Shown: one piece after another, positions 21,927-30,671 of the stretch | How the letters are laid out: every line of letters starts with the position of its first letter | Numbering within the stretch: position 1 is the first letter of the stretch | The notes under the pieces: generated by a model | Seen by the model: the letters and a program-made list of their open reading frames with translations, nothing else | The model's database searches: none | Told to the model about the DNA's origin: nothing | Program-made: the position numbers and the translations under genes | Origin: JBDKVA01 sp039679375 | GTDB lineage: Bacteria > Bacillota > Clostridia > Acetivibrionales > DTU013 | NCBI GenBank assembly: GCA_039679375.1 | Contig: JBDKVA010000039.1 | Location: 1-43,995 of the forward strand | Direction: 5' to 3' | Length of the DNA stretch: 43,995 nucleotides

Positions 21927-23789
21927 TCAGGAAATAACAAATTCTCGTACTTTATCTGCCTTCGACCTTTTAAGCTTAACTCTGGCAGAAATGCCCTCCT
22001 GTAGATATTCCTGGTTCAATATGCTACCGTTTTCATGAATATACGGGATGACCCACCCGGCATCATAAGGTATCTGCAAAAGCAATTCCTCCTCATCAGG
22101 CAGCAAAGCTGCAGTAATGGCAGACAGCAGCGATTCCATCCCGAAGCCGGTCAATGCCGACACTTCCACGCAATTTGAATGATGCTGCATTGCAGATAAA
22201 CGGCCGCTGTCCGATATCTTATCCTGCTTGTTGAGCACCATCAAAACCGGTTTTCCTGCTGCGCCCAGGCTCTGAAGCAAATTTTCCGTCACCCTGATAT
22301 GTTCGTCGGCTTCGCTATCCGATACATCCACTACATGCAGCAGCAAATCTGCGCATACAGCCTCCTCAAGCGTGGATTTGAAGGCTTCCACCAGTTCATG
22401 CGGCAATTTCCTTATAAAGCCGACCGTATCTACCAGCAATATCTCCTTGCCATTGGGCAATACCAGCTTTCTTGTGGTTGGATCCAGTGTGGCAAAGAGT
22501 TTGTCTTCCACCAGCACGTCAGCATTGCAAAGGTTGTTTAGAAGCGTTGACTTGCCCGAATTTGTATAGCCTACCAGCGCAGCCACCGGCACGTCATTGC
22601 GCCGCCTGCTCTCCCTGGAAAGTCCCCTGCGCTTTGCAATATTGTCCAGTTCCGCTTCAAGTGCGCCGACCCTTCTTCTGATGTGCCTTCTGTCCACTTC
22701 AAGCTTTTTTTCACCGGGACCTCTGGTGCCAATGCCTCCTCCAAGCCTTGAAAGCTGTCCCCCCAGGCCTGTCAGGCGCGGCAGACGGTATTTCAGCTGT
22801 GCGAGCTCCACCTGCAGCTTACCTTCGCTGGATCGTGCCCTCTGCGCAAATATGTCCAGGATCAGCATTGTTCTGTCCAGCACCTTTACACCGGTCTGAC
22901 CTTCGATATTCCTGATCTGAGCCCCCGACAGCTCGTCGTCGAATACCAGCGTATCCGCGCTGAGTGCCTGCAGCATCAAAGACAGTTGCTCAATTTTTCC
23001 TCGTCCTATATAAAATGCAGCGTCCCTTGAAGGCCTTTTCTGCAAAACCTTTTCCAGCACCGCAAGACCCGCTGTCCCGGCTAACTCGCCAAGCTCATCG
23101 AGCGACCTTTGCGCTTCGCCCGGGGCTCCGCTATTTTGGGTCTGAGCCGTATCAAGGCCCACCAGTATGGCTTTCTCCCGCTCCTCCTGCAAATATCCCT
23201 GATCACTGGAATAAAACCTGTCAAGCTCGTAAAGGTGTTCAAAAAGGCTGTCCAGCTCGGCACAACTCACGAATGGTCTAAACAGATCGGCGCCATCAAA
23301 GCCGGCATCAAAACAATTACCTTCCAAACGGTCATTTAATTTAACTTTCTGATTATCCGGCACTTTTTGGCACTTCGGCAAAGCTGCGGATATTCCTGTG
23401 ACCTTGCCATTACTGACACCGACCGCCACCATTGCATCCAGATTCATCACAAGCAGCGAGTTGATATCGACTGCCGAAAGCATCGAATCACCGTTGGGAT
23501 GGGTATGTATGCAGCGGACGCCGGAAAGCCGCGCCTTATTTCTGCGGCCCTCCACCTGCGAAAGCGAGACGGTGCCGCTGTCGCCGATGCTGATATCGAG
23601 GATGCTCCCCTTCCGGTTGATATAAACGGCTATCTCGCGGTTTATATTGCACGATATCGCAGCTATGCTTACAACAAGCTGTTCCGGTAAAAAGCTGCCG
23701 CTGTCCGGCTCCAGGCCGTACAAATTCCGAAGCTCCTCCAGAAGCGTTGCTTTGAGCGATTGTGTATTTCCGCTTATTTCTCTATCCAT
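21927..23789 (-). CDS. hflX: HflX GTPase with N-terminal JAMM/MPN-like domain
   Basis: A 620-residue protein, about 200 longer than E. coli HflX. The C-terminal part is a normal HflX: YIGRGKIEQL, SGAQIRNIEG, the glycine-rich GGGIGTRGPGEKKLEVDRR and a GTPase domain with G1 GYTNSGKS (407-414), G3 DTVG (454-457) and G4 NKQD (520-523). HflX splits stalled or hibernating ribosomes. Residues 35-140 form a separate domain with HTHPNGDSMLSAVD, an exact H-x-H-x7-S-x2-D JAMM metalloprotease motif (H95, H97, S105, D108), with Glu52 as a possible fourth residue. The overall layout resembles RadC/JAB folds. GGAGTCATA precedes the ATG. Confidence 0.93.
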   Translation of the reverse strand: MDREISGNTQSLKATLLEELRNLYGLEPDSGSFLPEQLVVSIAAISCNINREIAVYINRKGSILDISIGDSGTVSLSQVEGRRNKARLSGVRCIHTHPNGDSMLSAVDINSLLVMNLDAMVAVGVSNGKVTGISAALPKCQKVPDNQKVKLNDRLEGNCFDAGFDGADLFRPFVSCAELDSLFEHLYELDRFYSSDQGYLQEEREKAILVGLDTAQTQNSGAPGEAQRSLDELGELAGTAGLAVLEKVLQKRPSRDAAFYIGRGKIEQLSLMLQALSADTLVFDDELSGAQIRNIEGQTGVKVLDRTMLILDIFAQRARSSEGKLQVELAQLKYRLPRLTGLGGQLSRLGGGIGTRGPGEKKLEVDRRHIRRRVGALEAELDNIAKRRGLSRESRRRNDVPVAALVGYTNSGKSTLLNNLCNADVLVEDKLFATLDPTTRKLVLPNGKEILLVDTVGFIRKLPHELVEAFKSTLEEAVCADLLLHVVDVSDSEADEHIRVTENLLQSLGAAGKPVLMVLNKQDKISDSGRLSAMQHHSNCVEVSALTGFGMESLLSAITAALLPDEEELLLQIPYDAGWVIPYIHENGSILNQEYLQEGISARVKLKRSKADKVREFVIS

Positions 23790-23869
23790 TATGACTCCAT
23801 TTTTCTTAACTTCATTTTATGTGCTAGTTGATTTTATGCTTTATGTGCCGGTTGACGCTACGCCCCCGA

Positions 23870-25150
23870 TTAATAATTCTGCGGGACATATCCGGGCAGC
23901 TTCTTCTCAATAAATTTAATATCCAATCTTGCAAATCTCTGCAGTCCGCCTACCAACTCTATTTCCGGCCATCCTCCCTGTATCAGCGGGCGGGCATAAT
24001 CCACAAAGGCATCCGTTACGTCGATACGGCTTGCGGTAAGCCATTCCTTAGGTAAAAAGCGCTCCGAATTCGCCACCACCTCAAGCTTCACTTTGTCAAA
24101 CAGAGCTTTGTAGCTTCCACCGGGAGCGCGAAGTATGGTCGCCATCCAGCCCGTGCCATCCTCAAGGGCTATCCGGACTGCCTTCTTACCTACCTCATAT
24201 GCTTCCTCGATATCGACCGGCGAAGCCTGGATCGATGCCGACCTTTGAAGTACGCCGGGAAGCTGTCCCGTAACCTGTCCCCTTGCCTTTATTCCCTTTT
24301 CATTCAGATAATTGACGACGACCTGCACCGCGGTCGTCCTGCTGGCGCCGTATTCCACATGGCCGAATGCATCCCGCGCTTCGCCCAGATTGCCGACGTC
24401 AAACCCTTCATTTACCACAACAATACAGCGGCCGGACCTTTGCAGCTCACAGTTCACATTTTCAGCCAACGCTTCCAGGTTGAGGCCGGATTCTGCCATG
24501 TACAGCTGCAGAGGTATTTCCCTGTGCGGATCAGCCAGCCTTGCTGCAGCCGTGATGTAGCCCGATTTCCTTCCCATGGCCTGAAGTACGGCAACCGCTT
24601 CCGAGCCGCACATTCCCCTGTTTTCCTCATTCACATTCTGTATGAGGTGCGCCCAGTACCTTGCGGCACTGCCATATCCCGGGGTATGGTCTATAATGGT
24701 AAATTTGTCGTCTCCGATATCATTGTCGATCGTCTTTGGCACACCTGCTACCACAAGGTCAAGCCCTTTTTCACGTGCAAGCTTCGAAACCTTGCCGGCG
24801 GTATCCATGGAATCATTTCCGCCGATATAGAAAAAGTAGCCGATATCATGGGCCTTCATCACTTCGATAATGCGGTCGAAATCCTTTTGCTGCCCTGATT
24901 TCAGCTTGTATCTGCAAGTGCCGACAGCTCCGGCAGCCGGCGTCCTTTTCAGCCTCTTCAGCTCCTCCGTCGGCTGCTTGCCCATATCGATGAGCTCTTC
25001 CAACATGACTCCCTCTATCCCATGCCAGCCCGCATAGACATTTGCGATATGGTCAGGGTAGGAGAAGCAGGCTTCTATGACACCCTGCAGTGATGAATTG
25101 ATGACCGGCGACGGTCCCCCTGATTGTGCTACCAATGCGTTTTTCCTCAT
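23870..25150 (-). CDS. pfp: Pyrophosphate-dependent-type 6-phosphofructokinase
   Basis: A 426-residue enzyme of the PFK superfamily that converts fructose 6-phosphate to the 1,6-bisphosphate in glycolysis, here probably with PPi as donor. Motifs: VAQSGGPSPVINSSL near the N-terminus (where ATP enzymes have GGDAPGMN), YIGGNDSMDTA, and GVPKTIDND (the Lys of PKTIDND marks PPi use in this family). Length fits the clostridial PFP clade. The ATG at 25150 follows GGAGG by six bases; an upstream TTG is not needed. It lies 80 bases upstream of hflX on the same strand and could be co-transcribed with it. Confidence 0.92.
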   Translation of the reverse strand: MRKNALVAQSGGPSPVINSSLQGVIEACFSYPDHIANVYAGWHGIEGVMLEELIDMGKQPTEELKRLKRTPAAGAVGTCRYKLKSGQQKDFDRIIEVMKAHDIGYFFYIGGNDSMDTAGKVSKLAREKGLDLVVAGVPKTIDNDIGDDKFTIIDHTPGYGSAARYWAHLIQNVNEENRGMCGSEAVAVLQAMGRKSGYITAAARLADPHREIPLQLYMAESGLNLEALAENVNCELQRSGRCIVVVNEGFDVGNLGEARDAFGHVEYGASRTTAVQVVVNYLNEKGIKARGQVTGQLPGVLQRSASIQASPVDIEEAYEVGKKAVRIALEDGTGWMATILRAPGGSYKALFDKVKLEVVANSERFLPKEWLTASRIDVTDAFVDYARPLIQGGWPEIELVGGLQRFARLDIKFIEKKLPGYVPQNY

Positions 25151-25322
25151 TTGCTGCCTCCGATATAACAAACTATGCCGTATCCATGCCTTCCATATGA
25201 GGTATTATATCATTATGAGAAGATAAGCCGCAATTCAAAAGAATAGTATAAATGTAAAATGCCAAAATGACGATAAATTAATGTATGGATAATGATTGCA
25301 AATACTGAAATGAACCATATTA

Positions 25323-25416
25323 ATTGAATGAAATTTTCTAACCGCCTGCCTATGCAAACATCACAGGATCGCTGCTGTTTGCATAGCCATTCGACAAGAA
25401 AATCAGTTCATTCAAT
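25323..25416. repeat. Palindromic repeat, family C copy 1
   Basis: A 94-base element bounded by ATTGAATGAAATTTTCT and the inverse AGAAAATCAGTTCATTCAAT, with an inner hairpin TATGCAAACA/TGTTTGCATA. It is identical to 38976-39069 at 81 of 94 positions by hand count, without gaps. It ends 29 bases before the response-regulator ATG. Confidence 0.85.
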
Positions 25417-25444
25417 GTAGTGATAAAATGTGAAGGAGATTGCC

Positions 25445-26371
25445 ATGGATGGTACGATATTAATCATGGCCTATTCCGCATATGAACGGCAAAAGGTACG
25501 GCATATAATAGAGAAAACCGGCAATTTCAATATCATAGAAGTCGGAAGCATAAGCCAATTCTACCTGCTTGACCTCGAAATAAACGAACTGAAGCTTGTT
25601 CTTCTGGATTTGGCCTTTCCAACTGAAAATGACGGTTTTGACGCGCTTAAAACAATTAGGGCATCTGAAAACAGGGATGTTCCTGTTATTGTTATTACAC
25701 ATTCCGATAATCACGAACTGAAGGTGGAGGCACTGAAATATTTCACCAATGATTATATTATCAAGCCATACCAGGTGAAAAGGCTTGAAAGCTCTATAAG
25801 GAGCCTTGTCCGTGTCGTCAGGGATTTCCATTACGATACGCAGCAAATCGAAGAGATCCGGATGAGCTTCGATAATTTGATAGAACGTGAAATCAAGTTT
25901 TCAAAACGCACACAAAGCCCTCTGTCATTAATACTGATTACAACCCTGCAGATACAAAATCGTATCGGCATAGGGAACCAGGCTGTGCCCGATAATAAAG
26001 CCGCCATTTTTTCCATAGCGGCACAAAAAGCAAAGGAAGTATTGCGCGCAACCGATACAATCGTCATCAATCATAACAGGGATATCATTATAGTGCTTCC
26101 TTGTACGGATGAGCCCGGCGTGAGGCTGGTATGCGCCAAGATCACCTCTGAGATGGAGCCGGAATTTGAAAAAATAAAGGCCGACCAGAATGAGTACATC
26201 TATCCGGTATATGTTACGTTCCCGATGGATGGGGACAGCTTTCAGATGTTGATGCAAACTGCCTTCAAAAAGGTTTCCAACAAGGAAAGACTGGAGAAGA
26301 TCGTTTCCATACCCACTGATACAAGAAAATATGCCGACATGACCTATAACCGGTACCAGAAATGGTTTTGA
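25445..26371 (+). CDS. Response regulator with degenerate GGDEF-like output domain
   Basis: A 308-residue protein. The receiver domain has Asp55 (LVLLDLAFP), Thr85 (ITHSD) and Lys107 (IIKPYQ), a complete phosphorylation site. After a helical linker, residues about 150-290 follow the pattern of a GGDEF cyclase domain (FSKRTQSPLSLILI, then KEVLRATDTIVINHNRDIIIVLP), but the catalytic GG[D/E]EF loop is replaced by HNRDI. It is therefore probably no diguanylate cyclase and may act by binding a nucleotide or a partner. AAGGAG lies seven bases before the ATG at 25445. It is a single gene without a kinase beside it, directly after repeat C. Confidence 0.8.
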   Translation: MDGTILIMAYSAYERQKVRHIIEKTGNFNIIEVGSISQFYLLDLEINELKLVLLDLAFPTENDGFDALKTIRASENRDVPVIVITHSDNHELKVEALKYFTNDYIIKPYQVKRLESSIRSLVRVVRDFHYDTQQIEEIRMSFDNLIEREIKFSKRTQSPLSLILITTLQIQNRIGIGNQAVPDNKAAIFSIAAQKAKEVLRATDTIVINHNRDIIIVLPCTDEPGVRLVCAKITSEMEPEFEKIKADQNEYIYPVYVTFPMDGDSFQMLMQTAFKKVSNKERLEKIVSIPTDTRKYADMTYNRYQKWF

Positions 26372-26429
26372 GAGTGCTGCCGCTTCAGTAGCGGTCATGT
26401 ATCCGTCTTGAAAATCCGGCCTTATACCT

Positions 26430-27437
26430 CTACCAGCCGGACAGCTTTTTCATAACAGGCCATGCCAGCTCAGGGTAAAACTGATGCCCCAGATCGCCTG
26501 TCAAAAGCCTGCATTTATCCGGTACACCCGCTGCCATATATATTTGCTTTATGGTTTCGAAAGCCTTCTCTACTCCATGAATCGGAAAAATCGGATCCTG
26601 CCGCCCTGCAACCACTATTAAGGGACGGGGCGCAATCATGCATGCCAGATCGGCCATTTCAAAATACTTAAGAATGCCCGGGATATACTGATCCATGCAA
26701 TGGTAAATCGTTCCTATGGAATCAACATATGTGCAGACCGAGCATGAAGGCATGGACACGCCGATTCTTTCGTCAAGGCATGAGGCATAATATGTTGTCG
26801 TACCTCCGCCGGAATTCCCCATACAACAAATTCTCGACGTATCCAATTCATCAAATTCGCCTAGCACATCTATAGCTCTTGATACATCCCACGTGCGTTC
26901 ACCCACCATTGTCCTTCCAAGCAGTAATGCTCCCACTGTTCCCTGATGGCACATATGCGCAGGCGGTTTATTGCTGTCTTTGCGCTCGCCGAAGCAGCGC
27001 TGCTCAATAACCAATGCGGCATATCCCTCATTTACCGCCTGTATTGCGAAATCACGGCCGCCGTTAATAAGCTCGGCATCACCCTCATATTTAGGCCTTC
27101 CGAGAGATATATGCATTCCCGTGCTGTGGCCCTGGATGCATATTACTACCGGATAAGGCTTCCGCCCGGCTTTAGGTATTAAAAGGTGACACGGTACCTC
27201 GCAGTATTCCTCCGATGTAAAAACAAAACGTTTTTCCAGAAAAAGTTCGGTCTGCCGCTCATACTCAATTCTTACATTGTGGCTTACTTTTTCAGGTAAA
27301 TTTCCTATTAATTCTCTGAATCTTTCAGCCACAGATTGCTTCCATTCGTCAAAGTTCTTCTGCGGATCAAATTTCAAGCTTCCGGCTGAGTTATACATCA
27401 ATTGTTGATGACATGTTTCCGGATTATACAAATTCAT
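26430..27437 (-). CDS. Alpha/beta hydrolase, dienelactone hydrolase / acetyl-xylan esterase-like
   Basis: A 335-residue alpha/beta hydrolase. The nucleophile elbow is GNSGGG, the acid is in GRQDPIFPI and the histidine in GDLGHQFYP, in the right order. The region VVICIQGHSTG supplies the oxyanion strand. It resembles the family of about 330-400 residues that includes carbohydrate acetyl esterases and is often linked to sugar catabolism. GGAGG lies seven bases before the ATG at 27437. It follows the oxidoreductase gene by 167 bases on the same strand; together with the AraC regulator this suggests a glycoside or acetylated-sugar catabolic unit, which is an inference. Confidence 0.82.
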   Translation of the reverse strand: MNLYNPETCHQQLMYNSAGSLKFDPQKNFDEWKQSVAERFRELIGNLPEKVSHNVRIEYERQTELFLEKRFVFTSEEYCEVPCHLLIPKAGRKPYPVVICIQGHSTGMHISLGRPKYEGDAELINGGRDFAIQAVNEGYAALVIEQRCFGERKDSNKPPAHMCHQGTVGALLLGRTMVGERTWDVSRAIDVLGEFDELDTSRICCMGNSGGGTTTYYASCLDERIGVSMPSCSVCTYVDSIGTIYHCMDQYIPGILKYFEMADLACMIAPRPLIVVAGRQDPIFPIHGVEKAFETIKQIYMAAGVPDKCRLLTGDLGHQFYPELAWPVMKKLSGW

Positions 27438-27540
27438 TAACAGACCTCCAATTAGTGAACTCGTTCGGCTATCGCTCACTTAACAAGACTTGTTTGAGCA
27501 GACTTCCAAAGTGGGCTGCCGCCCACAACCCAACGAATGT

Positions 27541-27602
27541 ACTTATTGCCGCGAATATGAAACTATTTTCTTGTTTTTTATTATAATTTCGCGGCAATAA
27601 GT
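27541..27602. repeat. 62-base inverted repeat with perfect 15-bp arms
   Basis: ACTTATTGCCGCGAA (27541-27555) is the exact complement of TTCGCGGCAATAAGT (27588-27602). The 32-base A+T-rich loop lacks a terminator T run directly after the stem. It abuts the oxidoreductase stop codon. Adjacent, 27450-27530 also contains GTGGGCTGCCGCCCAC and AACAAGACTTGTT hairpins. Confidence 0.75.
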
Positions 27603-27604
27603 TA

Positions 27605-28894
27605 CTAAAATTTTATCAAATTGTCAATTTGCACAGGCATCCCTGTTGCCATAGACTTATTGGCAGCAACGCCTGTCAGGATCGACATGGCGCCATCCAG
27701 ATAGGATGCGGCCCTCTTGAAACGGTCTTCCGCAGGTGTGCCGAATATGTCATTGAGCAGAACTCCGTCGCCTCCGCCATGGCCGCCTTCCAGCCCTTCA
27801 ACCGGGACCTCGTACGGTTCGCCGAACATGGGGAACACTGCAATACTGATCTTCTTGACCGAGCCTTCCACACCTTTCGCCCCGCCCGCATTCACATAGG
27901 AGTTTTCTGTCACCAATACCTGGATCCTGCCTTTGCTTCCGTTAAAGGCAACTCTGTATCCTTCCCATGGCTGATATGCGTTTAGTGAGTACGACATAAT
28001 AGCTTTATTCCTATACCTTACCAAAACACCCATCGTGTCCTCAATGCTGATTCCGTCCCCAAAGACACTCTGATCCCTGATATAGCCGTCATCCTTTTCT
28101 GCATTGAGGTATAGCTCCTTCAGCTGCTCATTATCTTCCATATGCAATGCAAAATAATCTTCTTTCGCATACTCACTTCCAAAGGCTCTTGAATAAAATT
28201 TGGTAATCCCGCGCTTTTCAGCATTTTCCCGGCCATAAAACCTCAAATCGCCCATGGCAAATACTGTTTTAGGCTGTGTCCCCAGCCAGAAATTAACCAG
28301 GTCGAAATGATGGGTTGCTTTATGGACCATAAGGCCGCCGCTGTTGCGTTTATCGCGATGCCACCGTCTGAAGTAGTCCGCCCCGTGCTGCGTATTAAGC
28401 AACCACTCGAAGTGGACGGAAAACACCTCTCCGATTGCTCCGTCCATGATTAATTCCCTGATCTTGGTGTTATGGGGAGCATATCTATAGTTAAAGGTCA
28501 CTCGTAGATTGTGTCCGGTTCTATGGATGGCGTCCACGATTTCCTGTGCTTTTTCTTCATCAATAGTCATCGGCTTTTCAGTAATTACGTCACACCCCAG
28601 TTCCATAGCTCTTATGATGTATTTATGGTGCGTTCTGTCAATGGAAGTTACAATGACATAATCCGGTTTCTCCTTCCGGATCATCAAATCAAATTCTTCT
28701 GCCTTATATGTAGGTATAGGGCTTGTTTGGTACTTCTCTGTCAAAACCTTGTTTGCGTAGTCCATTCTGGTCTGGTTTATGTCACAAAATGCAACCAATT
28801 CAGAAGTTTCCTTGAACTCATTGATGATCGCTTCATAATATAAACGGGCTCTTCCCCCGATCCCTACCTGTGCATACCTCTTTTTGGCATTCAT
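27605..28894 (-). CDS. Gfo/Idh/MocA family oxidoreductase
   Basis: A 429-residue NAD(P)-dependent sugar/polyol dehydrogenase. The Rossmann start reads KRYAQVGIGGRARLY, the second strand LVAFCDIN, and the catalytic-region signature EKPMTIDEEKAQ carries the conserved EKP. Further typical stretches are TFNYRYAPHN and GGLMVHKATHHFDLVNFW with the catalytic His. The substrate is unknown; the long C-terminal part (YGRENAEKR, GFEG-like loops) is found in members acting on larger glycosides. It is divergent from the AraC gene, 184 bases apart, which points to control by that regulator. The ATG at 28894 is preceded by GAAAGGGGTAAGG. Confidence 0.92.
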   Translation of the reverse strand: MNAKKRYAQVGIGGRARLYYEAIINEFKETSELVAFCDINQTRMDYANKVLTEKYQTSPIPTYKAEEFDLMIRKEKPDYVIVTSIDRTHHKYIIRAMELGCDVITEKPMTIDEEKAQEIVDAIHRTGHNLRVTFNYRYAPHNTKIRELIMDGAIGEVFSVHFEWLLNTQHGADYFRRWHRDKRNSGGLMVHKATHHFDLVNFWLGTQPKTVFAMGDLRFYGRENAEKRGITKFYSRAFGSEYAKEDYFALHMEDNEQLKELYLNAEKDDGYIRDQSVFGDGISIEDTMGVLVRYRNKAIMSYSLNAYQPWEGYRVAFNGSKGRIQVLVTENSYVNAGGAKGVEGSVKKISIAVFPMFGEPYEVPVEGLEGGHGGGDGVLLNDIFGTPAEDRFKRAASYLDGAMSILTGVAANKSMATGMPVQIDNLIKF

Positions 28895-29078
28895 TGTTCC
28901 TTACCCCTTTCATGTAATATATCATTATTTTACGTCAACATACTGCAACATTCAGCACATATTTTGTTTAAATGCTTCATTTTCCGCATATTTTGTTATT
29001 GATAATAATGTTATATAATTAGGATAATACAAGTCATTATATATAACCGCCAAATTTAACATAAGGTTGGGGATTGCT

Positions 29079-29930
29079 ATGCAGAAAATTAATTATGCAA
29101 ACCGGAACGGTTCCATCATGATATCCTATGAAAAACAAACGCCGCCGCTTAATATGCCTAGAGACCACTTTCATGATTCGTATGAAATGTATTATCTCTT
29201 ATCGGGAGAAAGGTATTATTTTATCAAGGATAGGACGTATCATATTGTGAAAGGCAATCTGGTCCTAATCAACAGGTATGAGCTGCATAGAACCCTTGAT
29301 GCCAATGTTCCAAGCTGGGAAAGGATTTTGATCAATTTCAGGCCCGAATTCCTTGCGCCAGATAACACGGACAGGATTAAAAGACTGGTTTCAATGTTCG
29401 ATGCCGGTAGCAGTGTACTGTCATTTACGGTAAAGGGACAGACAATAATAGAAGACATTCTGTTCAAACTGCTCGGCGAAGCAGACAGCGCAAATTCAAA
29501 TTTTGAAGAAATGCTTGCAGCCTACCTGGTCCAATTACTTGTGTTCACCAGCCGATTTGCCGGGCAAAACACTCTTACTGCTGATTCCTTCATTCATTAT
29601 ATCCATAAAAAAGCAATTCCTATCGTTCAATTCATCAATTCACATTATATGGAACCGCTTTCCCTTAATACATTGGCAAAGCTTTTCTACATGAGTCCGT
29701 ATTATCTCTGCAAAGTTTTCAAGGAATCAACCGGGTTTACATGTATCGAGTATCTGAATCAGGTAAGAGTAAAGGAAGCACAAACTCTCCTGCGCAGATC
29801 TGATTCCAACGTAACAGAGGTATCTGAAAAGGTTGGTTTCGGTAGTGTATCCCAGTTCGGCAGGGTATTCAAAGAAATATCCGGAGTTTCTCCTCTTAAA
29901 TATAGAAAGAAAACCAAAAAAATAATTTAG
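29079..29930 (+). CDS. AraC family transcriptional regulator
   Basis: A 283-residue regulator with an N-terminal cupin sensor (PRDHFHDSYEMYYLLSGE, with HFHDSYE typical of sugar-binding AraC cupins) and a C-terminal double helix-turn-helix (LNTLAKLFYMSPYYLCKVFKE and VTEVSEKVGFGSVSQFGRVFK). It probably binds in the 28895-29078 gap and switches the divergent oxidoreductase and esterase genes in response to a carbohydrate. The ATG at 29079 follows GGTTGGGG; an upstream ATG-like start four codons earlier overlaps that site. It ends 16 bases from the convergent dut gene. Confidence 0.93.
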   Translation: MQKINYANRNGSIMISYEKQTPPLNMPRDHFHDSYEMYYLLSGERYYFIKDRTYHIVKGNLVLINRYELHRTLDANVPSWERILINFRPEFLAPDNTDRIKRLVSMFDAGSSVLSFTVKGQTIIEDILFKLLGEADSANSNFEEMLAAYLVQLLVFTSRFAGQNTLTADSFIHYIHKKAIPIVQFINSHYMEPLSLNTLAKLFYMSPYYLCKVFKESTGFTCIEYLNQVRVKEAQTLLRRSDSNVTEVSEKVGFGSVSQFGRVFKEISGVSPLKYRKKTKKII

Positions 29931-29946
29931 CCAGGATGCAATTTCC

Positions 29947-30573
29947 CTACCCCTTCCCTGTATGACCGAAGCCTCCGCCCCTGTCTTCACCTATTTCCTT
30001 CGGGTCCGGATGGAGTATGAAGTTCGCCCTTTCATACCTGCAAAAAATCATCTGGGCAATTCTTTCCCCTTTTTTTATGTAAATGGTGCCATAGGGATTA
30101 TTCCTGTCATCGATATAAATCTTCTGTCCTGCTATATGAAGGCCTGCAGCCGGTGTCAGCTCAATGCCGCGGTGCAGGGTAAGGTAATCCCGAAGCTCCA
30201 CTTCCTTGTAATTCCGGTACAATTCTTCAAGGATATCGGGTGACTGTGCGATCTGATAAGGCAGATTTGCAATATTATAGATATTCTGTAAAATCACTCC
30301 AACCGTATCTCTATAATCGCTGTCGACCGTTCCCGGACCGTTGGGGATACGGAGCTCCGTCTTTAACGACAGGCCGCTCCTTGGCCTGATCTGCGCTTCC
30401 ATATCCGCATCCAGCGCCATGATGAAATTCAGAGGCATGATTTTGGTTTCTCCTGGCCTGATCACCATATCCTCCGTTGCATACAAATCGCAGCCTGCCG
30501 CATGTTTCGAGGCATACTGCGGTATTTTCCCGCCGACGTCGACCTTGATATATACATCGATGCTGTTTTTCAT
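29947..30573 (-). CDS. dut: dUTPase with an inserted segment
   Basis: A 208-residue trimeric-type dUTP pyrophosphatase, which makes dUMP and PPi and keeps uracil out of DNA. All five motifs are present: 1 AGCDLYA (26-32), 2 RPRSGL (63-68), 3 GTVDSDYR (81-88, with the catalytic Asp84), 4 KKGERIAQMIF (167-177) and 5 DRGGGFGHTGKG (197-208). Between motifs 3 and 4 lies an extra stretch of roughly 60 residues (97-160) rich in Tyr, Leu and Glu, where the usual 145-150-residue enzyme has only a short hairpin. AAAGGA precedes the ATG by eight bases. It is on the same strand as the U32 peptidase upstream. Confidence 0.92.
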   Translation of the reverse strand: MKNSIDVYIKVDVGGKIPQYASKHAAGCDLYATEDMVIRPGETKIMPLNFIMALDADMEAQIRPRSGLSLKTELRIPNGPGTVDSDYRDTVGVILQNIYNIANLPYQIAQSPDILEELYRNYKEVELRDYLTLHRGIELTPAAGLHIAGQKIYIDDRNNPYGTIYIKKGERIAQMIFCRYERANFILHPDPKEIGEDRGGGFGHTGKG

Positions 30574-30671
30574 TCCATCATTCCTTTCCCCATACTGAAT
30601 CCTGATTCTTCATCTTCCCTTAAGCAATGCATGCCAGGAGTCTTCTTCCGGTCTCTGTCGAGTGTGTTCCT

